This document shows positions 57,472 to 64,000 of a DNA stretch of 64,000 bases, one piece after another (within the stretch, counting starts at the first letter, position 1; the number at the start of each line of letters is the position of its first letter). This DNA is from Venturia oleaginea (taxonomy: Eukaryota; Ascomycota; Dothideomycetes; Venturiales; Venturiaceae), in the NCBI GenBank assembly GCA_013176395.1, contig JABMLP010000007.1:372001-436000 (forward strand). The letters run 5' to 3'. The notes below the pieces were generated by a model. It saw only the letters and a program-made list of their open reading frames with translations, had not been told where the DNA came from and searched no databases. A program made the position numbers and the translations under genes.

Positions 57472-58103
57472 GGGCAGTAGGGCACCTCATTTGCCTTCAA
57501 TCGAGAAGCAATTGAGCCGTGGGCATGCCATCCTGAGACCTACCCCGTGGCTGAAGCCCCGTGTGGCTGAGGAAGCCTGTATGGCTCAGGGCTCAATGGC
57601 TTGCTCGCTCACAATGAAAATTCACGTGCCCTGGCCTGCGTCCGGCCAATCAACAGATAAAACGTGCCAGATGACCGTGATCCGAAGGCGTGGCGAGATG
57701 GAGATAGATGCTAGTGTCTATCTGGTGGAGCAAGGGCCTCGTCCGACCAAGCGACAACAACAACATGGCGATCTCGCATATCGCACGACTTCTGAGCCCT
57801 CTGAGGCTCGTCTTGTATCTAGATTCCCACCCGCCTACACCCTCTAGTCAACGTCTTATACGTGCGGGCAGTAGGGCACCTCATTTGCCTTCAATCGAGA
57901 AGCAATTGAGCCGTGGGCATGCCATCCTGAGACCTACCCCGTGGCTGAAGCCCCGTGTGGCTGAGGAAGCCTGTATGGCTCAGGGCTCAATGGCTTGCTC
58001 GCTCACAATGAAAATTCACGTGCCCTGGCCTGCGTCCGGCCAATCAACAGATAAAACGTGCCAGATGACCGTGATCCGAAGTCGTGGCGAGATGGAGATA
58101 GAT
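57472..58103 (+). repeat. B1-A2-B2 block, right end of copy 2
   Basis: B1 57472-57709, A2 57710-57825, spacer 57826-57865, B2 57866-58103. Same lengths as copy 1, with isolated substitutions such as GAAGTCGTGG in B2. Confidence 0.92.
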
Positions 58104-58496
58104 AGCAGATTTAGCTAGTTTCCGGCCGCGAGGATTGACTCTTTTAGAGTCCTGCTTGATGCGAGAGAGTACTGTATATTTGCGGAACCTTTTTGTCCTC
58201 TTTTGGCCAGGCTTTTTATCTGCTTCAGAGAGAGTAGGGGGTTTGGTAATGCCATCGGGTAGGAGTTCATCGATAAGGGTAGTACGGCAAGATCCAAGGT
58301 ACATTTGCTTGTGCATATGAGAAATGTACATGTACGAATTCTGAGTATCCAGTATCGTCGGGAACTTAAAAAAGGAGGCAGCGCAATAGGTGTGGGCGCA
58401 GGGTAGCCGAAGATCTTGCCATTTAAGGCAAGTACATCTCCTTGCATCAAGATCTACCACCCATCCAAGGGCAGGATTATCGAGAAGACGAATCAA
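58104..58496 (-). pseudogene. MULE-type gene B, SWIM region
   Basis: The minus frame contains a SWIM finger, CTCLKWQDLRLPCAHTY, then LIDELLPDGITKPPTLSEAD and a basic stretch ending KLAKSA at the retrotransposon junction. It is homologous to MULE gene A downstream of its SWIM motif (LIKNLIPDGQTLPSEPNRKP). The DNA-binding N-terminus and DDE domain are absent: within about 10 bp upstream the sequence becomes TGTATGTACGA-type terminal repeat. Confidence 0.78.
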
Positions 58497-58606
58497 AGCC
58501 CTGCCAGAGTGTATGTACGAGTCTCAAAGTGTATGTACGAGTCCTAAAATGTATGTACGAGTCTATCTAAGCATACAATGTATGTATAAGGACTTATACA
58601 TACATT

Positions 58607-58678
58607 GTATGTATTAGTCCTTAGAATGTATGTACGAGGTCATTTCGGCGATGTATGTTGGTTTTGAGTCATTAGCCC
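58607..58678 (-). repeat. Right terminal inverted repeat of composite MULE
   Basis: Reverse complement of 41528-41599 with two substitutions. Preceded from about 58510 by several TGTATGTACGAGTC-like repeats. Confidence 0.88.
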
Positions 58679-58684
58679 ATTATT

Positions 58685-60901
58685 CTACACACCATTCACC
58701 TTCCGACTCCAACCCTGCTTCTCCAAATCCTCCTTGTAATAAGCCCTCGGAACATTGTCATAATAAGGAACAACAATAACATCCTCCGTCCCAGCACTCC
58801 CAGCTTCCGGTTTCCCGACCATTCCCTTCGTAGCGTTAGTAACAGGCTCTGTACTAACAATCAAATTGATCAAACCAGCTCTTCCCCTACCCTCCAGCAT
58901 CTCCTTCACGATACCTTCCACCTTCGGTGCAATCTCTTCCGGCTTCTCGATTCTTGCACCAATACATCCAAACCCCTCCGCCACCACCTCAAATTTACAA
59001 ACCGGTGAAAGAGAAGTGACAGGGCGAGCATCCTCGTCAGAACCGTAGATGATGTCTTGTCCAGCGATACTCATACCCCATTTATAATTATTGACCACAA
59101 TCGTCAAAATTTTCAAGCCATGTCTCGCATAAGTATCCAACTCAGCGATATGAAAACCTGCACTTCCATCCCCATGCAAATTCACCACGACACGATCTGG
59201 AAAAGCCAGAGCAGCTCCAAGAGAGTACCCGTAACCATTTCCTAGGAACCCGAGATAACCTGTGCTATTCATACCAGCTGTTGGTTGGGCAGTTTCCCAA
59301 AGATCCATGGCCCAGACACCTGCTTCGCCGCCATCGATGATGACGATGGGATGATGTGGTGCAAGGGCTTTGTAGACGGAGTTAATGGCGTGGTAGGGAT
59401 GTAGCGCGCCGTCTTTTGGATTGATTTGGGAGTCTTTAGCGTATTGTTGGTGGACTATTTGCTTCAAGCCGGCACAAGTTTCAACCCAGTTCTCTTGTGC
59501 GGAAAAGGCTTCAGTCTTGATCTCTCCCAGGAGCACGCTGAGGAGTTGAGATACGTCGCTCACTATTCCGAGGTTGATGGGAAGGGATTTACCGATTTCG
59601 CCGCCGTCGATGTCGATTTGTACGGTTTTGCACTCGGGTCCTTGAGGGATTACTACGCCGCTGCGTCAGCCGAGCATAAATCCTGTTCTTGCACCTAGCA
59701 AAATGACGAGATCAGGAACATCCTTGCCGAGCGGTTTCAAGAACGCAAGACCAGTGGCTGGCCCACCTCGCAGCCGATGGTCGAATGGGATGACCGCAGG
59801 CGTAGCGTACTTGTTACTGAAGAACAACGGCGTATCTGTCGCTCCAGCAACTTGTAACAGAAGACATCCCTTTTCATCTTCAGCTCGCGCTGCTCCTGTT
59901 CCAGAAATGATAACTGGTCTTTTTGCGCTCTCCCATAACGCCAACAATTCCTTCACGGCTTGCGGATTTGGTCCCGGCGCCGCTGGTAATGGCGCAAACA
60001 AACTTCCCAGCGAAATAGCATTCATCCTGGGCGGTCCGAAAAGGATATCAATCGGAAAGTCAACCACGACAGGTCCTGGCGCACCGGAAGTAGCAACTCT
60101 CATTGCGTACGAGATGATGCGAGGGATCTCCTCGACATTAGTTACGCGATGAGCGAATTTCGTCAGTGGTTTGGCCAGGACTACTTGATCATGGAAACCT
60201 TGGAGGGTATTTGTTTCGGAATCCCTGAGTGGTGGGGAGGATGTGACGACGAAGATTGGACTTCTGTCTGCGAAAGCTGTTGCCAAGCCAGGAAGGCCAT
60301 TTGAAAATCTACCATACCCAAAATTAGCAAATCGTAATCACGCATCACTTGAGACAGGATAATGTGTTAAAGTCTCTAGAGATCTCCCCACTCACCCGGA
60401 ATTCGCAGTAACAAACGCAACACCTAACTTTCCATTCAGCTTCGCATAACTCTCTGCAGCCTGCACAGCAACGGTCTCATGTCTCGTATCCACCAGCCTC
60501 ATACCCAGACCAGCAGCCGCGACGAGGAATTGATCTAAATGACCACCGTGAAGCCCGAAAAGAAGATCGACGCCATAGTGAAAGAGTGATTGAGCTACCA
60601 GATCTCCGCCGAGGAGTTCGCGATTCTTGGGAATGGTGAATTGGAAGGAGACATGCTGGATAGTGATGATAGATCTGTGAAAGCGTTTCCCTAAGTTGGC
60701 TTCTTGAAGGGATTTTATCAATATGGAATCAGTTGCTTGTGAATGTGAGACGAATGCGACTCGAGTCCAGCGACTCGAGCTCGGAAAAGGGCAAGCGTCT
60801 TGGGCTGAGTTGTCGGTCGGTCGTGATTGGTGGAGGGGCGAGGCTGAGATGAGGGGAAGGATGGGGCCCGGGAACATGTGCCGGCGCTTTGCCGGGTCCA
60901 T
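58685..60901 (-). pseudogene. Thiamine-diphosphate-dependent lyase/synthase with internal TGA
   Basis: Exon 1 60901-60396, intron 60395-60309, exon 2 60308-58685. The conserved protein starts near FQFTIPKNRELLGGDLVAQS; the 85 or so residues before it may belong to a different start or a further intron. The PYR domain has the catalytic Glu in DTRHETVAVQAAE and the PP domain the ThDP/Mg motif GDGSAGF ... VVNN. The central domain reads PVVVDFPIDILF and ILLGARTGFMLG. The fold is that of acetolactate synthase, 2-hydroxyacyl-CoA lyase and benzaldehyde lyase relatives; the substrate cannot be told. TGA at 59668-59666 interrupts the conserved FMLG-x-RSGVVIP segment with the frame open on both sides. 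The natural stop TAG (58687-58685) lies inside the MULE target duplication. Confidence 0.8.
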
Positions 60902-60924
60902 CGAATGTCATATTGATACAACAC

Positions 60925-61143
60925 TCACACGTTACACTTACTAACACCACAACATTGGAAATTGCTGTTCACGAAGCCGTCGGCACATTTCCATCTGTTG
61001 CAGATTTCGCCGTCGGGTTTGCCTGGTTTACCGGGGACGGGATTCCAGGAGACGCAATCGCCGGCGCCGCAGCATTCGGCCATTATTGGTGAAAGGATGG
61101 AAGCAATTGCCAAAATCATGGAGAAAATGAGGGAGGTGTGCAT
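60925..61143 (-). CDS. Small secreted cysteine-rich protein (72 aa)
   Basis: A single exon starts MHTSLIFSMILAIASILSPI, a clear signal peptide probably cut near IMA. The mature part of about 50 residues has eight cysteines in the order CC-C-C-C-CC-C (ECCGAGDC, ICNRWKC, QCCGVSKC). This suggests four disulphides and an effector-like or antimicrobial-type secreted protein. The count resembles hydrophobins, but the spacing does not. No homologue is recognised. It lies about 25 bp from the assigned start of the ThDP-enzyme gene on the same strand. Confidence 0.65.
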   Translation of the reverse strand: MHTSLIFSMILAIASILSPIMAECCGAGDCVSWNPVPGKPGKPDGEICNRWKCADGFVNSNFQCCGVSKCNV

Positions 61144-61834
61144 GATGAAGACTAATTTCGAATTTGATCGATGGAATGCAGGACGTTTTAGTAGAAAAGA
61201 GATGAGAGGTTGGATGTCATTTTTTCGATACCATGAATTATGGAAACATTATATCTTTTCTCCACCATGTACGACTCTGGAAGGGAGCGGTATGCAAGCC
61301 AGTTCAGCTCCGGTGCCCAGCCTCACCTAGCCTCTTGGTGTTGATTCCTACTCGCTCAGCATCGAGAAAAGCAATAATACTTTCCTTTCTCTTACGCTCC
61401 ATGTAGCACAGGTCAGCGACCTCAAGGTAAGATTTCTCAAGTCATCTAGATTGTATAGATCTCAGGCAGCCAAGAGTGAACCACGCGGTCTCTATTTTCT
61501 TCCACCATCCCAGCGATGCCTCGTATCGGAAACCCCAACATCTGGCCATTCCGATGTGGCTGCTTACTTTGCAGCACGAAGAAATATTTCAGCCCACACG
61601 CGCCATCAGAGAGATGTTCTGGTGATTCTCCAAAGGTTGGAAAGCTGGAAGAGATTCAGTAAGATTCATCAGCATGTCAAGCAGACGAAATACATGAAGT
61701 ATCTACGGCGCGGGATCAGAGCACAGGACCGGATAGCAGTCTATCATATGCAGTGAAAAACAAGACAGTACCCGGTCATTGGTCTTGCGTTTCAAATTAG
61801 CGAGCATCAGAATCATGCGGTTTCAAAAGTGGCA
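61144..61834. other. Intergenic stretch, one weak frame
   Basis: A 101-codon plus frame at 61451-61756 shows no domain or signal; not supported as a gene. Confidence 0.35.
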
Positions 61835-63031
61835 TCACGCCTCTTTCTTCTCCTTTTCAGCCTGGCCCAAAACCAACTCATCCCTATCCCACAAGAGCGT
61901 CAACGCCGCAGCCAAAGGACCCAATGCCATCATTCGTACGATCGCTCCAACCACCTCTTTTACGCCCAATTTATTGGTGGCGTAAGATTTCGCGACCATT
62001 GCAAAGATCAAGTACGACAAGCTGCCTATCCAATAATCCCACTGAAACAGCCAAAGACTTCCTTGCCCGATATTTTTTGCCTCCGCGTTCCAGGCTTCGA
62101 ACGGATCCCGTGGAATCAAAGCGTTCAATGGATGTAAACTTTCCTGGGCTTGGGAGGAGAAAAGACTTGGCCAGGACATTGAAGTGAGAGACAGCGTCCA
62201 GACATAAAAGTGAGCAGGTACAGAGATAAGCAAACCAAACTTGTAGGCTGCTCTCAAGTGCATCAATTGCTTTGGAATACTGCTCGTCTTACTCTTATGC
62301 GGACTCACTGAGCTCAGAATTTTTGTGATGTAGAACGCGTAGTGTGGGGATGGTTGCCATAATAAAATTGCCAAGATTTTTTGCTTCAGCGATAGTACGG
62401 CAGGATATCGGAGGGCCATGAGGGTTGTGAATGGGAGGTAGCCGAAGAGGATGCCGAATGGTATTGCGTCCACATCAGATACGATGAGGTTCGTAGCTGT
62501 GGGCGTGGTGAAAGTTGGTGATGTGAGGACGTATAGAGCGAGGTATAGGGGTGCAAAGATGGCGTAGCCGACTGTTTGAAAGAGAAGGGCATAGACGGAA
62601 ATACTGTTGTCTGTTAGATGACTACAGCAATTCGAACGAGAGTGACAGCGTTTTGATCTACCACCAGTAAGGAAAGCAACTTACAATGCAACAACCCTCC
62701 CCTTGTTCCCCTCTCTGAACCCATCAATCATGACTATCGTTAACAACGCAACGATCTGTCCACCAAACAGTATCCCAACCAAACTCAATTCCAGCGTTTC
62801 TGCTTGAGACACAGGCCAAAAGAAGTTGACCAGCGTGAACAGTAAGAGGTCTACACCTCCAATGCCAGTGATGTTGCCCAAATATGGATTCTTGGTGCCA
62901 TCAGCGAGGAGATTGCGGAATCGGGCGACTTCCATCATGTCACTCATGCCATTGCGGAGTGAGAAGCCGTGGAGTGCTATGCCGCCGAAGATGGCGAGGC
63001 CAACGAGTAGGGCGGCTAGAAGTTTAGACAT
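61835..63031 (-). CDS. Multi-pass membrane protein of unknown function
   Basis: Exons 63031-62685 and 62603-61835, joined across an 81-bp intron, give 371 codons. The start MSKLLAALLVGLAIFGGIAL is a hydrophobic anchor. Further membrane segments include LLLFTLVNFFWP, LVGILFGGQIVALLTIVMI, the segment spanning the intron (ISVYALLFQTVGYAIFAPLY), GILFGYLPFTTLMAL, LLISVPAHFYVWTLSL and WIGSLSYLIFAMVA, about eight in all. The C-terminus is charged (KEKKEA). The layout resembles integral membrane proteins often annotated as hypothetical in filamentous fungi. No catalytic motif is evident. Confidence 0.7.
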
Positions 63032-64000
63032 CTTGGCGAGCGTGGGAAGAAGAAGTCATACAGCAGGACAGAGCATATTTGGCTGCTCAACGTGATGTAT
63101 GAGAGGAAGCTTGAGAAGCCGAGGGTACAGGTCGGCTAGATGGGTTTCCGGAGCCGAAAACCAAGGGTTTTGAGTGAGAAAATACGATCAAAGTACGATT
63201 ATTACACTACGACGATAGATAGAGACCTAACTAATTCTTAGATATTTACAGTAGACCTACTCTACCTTTCTATTAATTTCATTTTTCAAGGTCTCGTCGT
63301 TGCTAAGGAGAAAGGCAATAAGGAAGTTCTTAGAGAGAGCGAGATCCCGGATTCTAATATTCTACGACCACGAACACAACAACAACATCTCGACGAGCAT
63401 ATCAGCTGAGCTGTTGAAATCTTAACCTCTACAATAATATCCATATTCCTGGTCGTTATTCTCTCGCTCCGAGAACTTCCCATATTCCACATTAGCAGAG
63501 ATCTAGGTACTCTCCAATTTCGGACCTCCCGGTTTATTCAGGCTAACAGTGGTATAGAGCAGCATCGTAGTAAAGTATTCATTTATAGCTATCATGTGTA
63601 CTACAAAAACTAATACCAAAGCCCTCCCGCTCATTATATCTTCCCATTACCTGATCACTACCGGCCGATTCATTCGACAACATGAAACCCAACCTTGTTC
63701 TTCTCGCTAGGCTTCTTTTAGCTGAGAGTTGGTGGCTAAGTGTCGAAAGCTAGTATATGGATGCTACTAGATTTTCTAGGCCCGGGTATCTTAGTTGCTT
63801 CTCTAATCTATTAAGATCAGGATAATCGATTTTCGTCCAACGACCATACTTCAAAATTGTCGCCGCGCTTTTCAATCTGGAAGTGTTGAGACGAAGGGAT
63901 TGATGACAAGACTACTTCAGTAATCAAATTGCCCTATGTCTCATTATCCACCATTCAAAATTCACTCAACGGCTTGGAATAAATGCGGCGACAGGGCTGG
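63032..64000. other. AT-rich, gene-free end of window
   Basis: Contains many TAG/CTA-rich and TTA-rich words and no coding frame of note. It may be an old, decayed repeat, but no boundaries are visible. Confidence 0.35.

Larger units (their letters stand above)
52765..58103 (+). mobile_element. Ngaro-like tyrosine-recombinase retrotransposon, copy 2 (5339 bp)
   Basis: A1 52765-52880, B1 57472-57709, A2 57710-57825, 40-bp spacer, B2 57866-58103. The sequence is nearly identical to copy 1 where they overlap. It retains a full Gag-like ORF and most of RT. RNase H and the recombinase N-terminus are lost, and a foreign palindromic segment is present. It is inserted in MULE gene B without a target duplication. 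Confidence 0.88.
41528..58678. mobile_element. 17.15-kb composite Mutator-like element (MULE)
   Basis: Both ends start GGGCTAATGACTCAAAACCA inward, and the inverted repeat extends about 72 bp with two mismatches. A perfect 10-bp duplication, ATTATTCTAC, flanks it at 41518-41527 and 58679-58688. Long inverted repeats with an 8-11 bp duplication are diagnostic for MULEs. Both termini are rich in TGTATGTA/TACATACA motifs. The interior holds a plus-strand MULE gene, a pogo-like element, a minus-strand MULE gene and two tyrosine-recombinase retrotransposons. The right duplication overlaps the stop codon of the neighbouring ThDP-enzyme gene. Confidence 0.85.

Noticed and set aside
60925..61143. Calling the eight-cysteine protein a hydrophobin
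   Set aside because: Hydrophobins have the order C-CC-C-C-CC-C with long characteristic loops. Here the first pair is at the start, the protein is shorter, and the spacing differs.

Overview
The window comes from a filamentous ascomycete (Pezizomycotina). Genes are interrupted by introns of about 50 bp with GT...AG ends and are fungal families (UTP6, CWH43, cutinase, hybrid histidine kinase, DHA1-type MFS transporter). Between them lie dense nested transposons of many classes. Finer taxonomy is not supported by the sequence alone; a plant-associated Leotiomycete or Dothideomycete is only a guess. Layout: 1-4045 is a quiet block with the 5' end of UTP6 (minus) and the divergent, 12-exon CWH43 (plus). 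4776-6069 is a broken coiled-coil gene. 6296-17563 is a nest of Ty3/gypsy chromoviral elements: a minus-strand element without gag, with a 506-bp hAT-type MITE inside its chromodomain; an inverted LTR-plus-tail fragment of a second family; and a nearly full-length but multiply broken plus-strand member of that second family. 18521-20390 is a secreted SURNod19-like protein. 22574-25746 holds a pogo/Fot1-like and a Tc1-like element almost touching each other. 26081-31214 holds a glutathione S-transferase and a hybrid histidine kinase that carries an in-frame stop and a frameshift. 34771-35704 is a cutinase. 36029-37633 is a probable non-LTR retroelement flanked by a 12-13 bp duplication. 39170-41146 is an MFS transporter. 

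The centrepiece is 41528-58678, a 17,151-bp segment bounded by about 72-bp terminal inverted repeats and a perfect 10-bp target duplication (ATTATTCTAC), the signature of a Mutator-like (MULE) transposition. Inside are two defective MULE-type genes lying tail to tail, one pogo-like element, and two near-identical copies of a tyrosine-recombinase retrotransposon. Each copy has the split direct repeats A1 ... B1-A2-B2 (116 and 238 bp), a Gag-like CCCH/zinc-knuckle protein, a YLDD reverse transcriptase, RNase H and a tyrosine recombinase, which is the Ngaro-like plan. Copy 2 sits in the second MULE gene with no target duplication, and removing it leaves an uninterrupted reading frame. 

The two tyrosine-recombinase copies show rearrangements I do not recognise from described elements. 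Copy 1 carries nine tandem copies of a ~200-bp unit made from an internally deleted piece of its own RNase H gene. Copy 2 has lost RNase H and instead carries a foreign coding fragment that is partly duplicated as a 395-bp-arm palindrome. Gag and RT of copy 2 share a frame separated only by a TAG in a readthrough-type context. The composite element ends exactly at the stop codon of a thiamine-diphosphate enzyme gene (58685-60901) that itself has an internal TGA. The window closes with a cysteine-rich small secreted protein and an eight-or-so-pass membrane protein. All family assignments come from reading motifs by eye; no database was searched.
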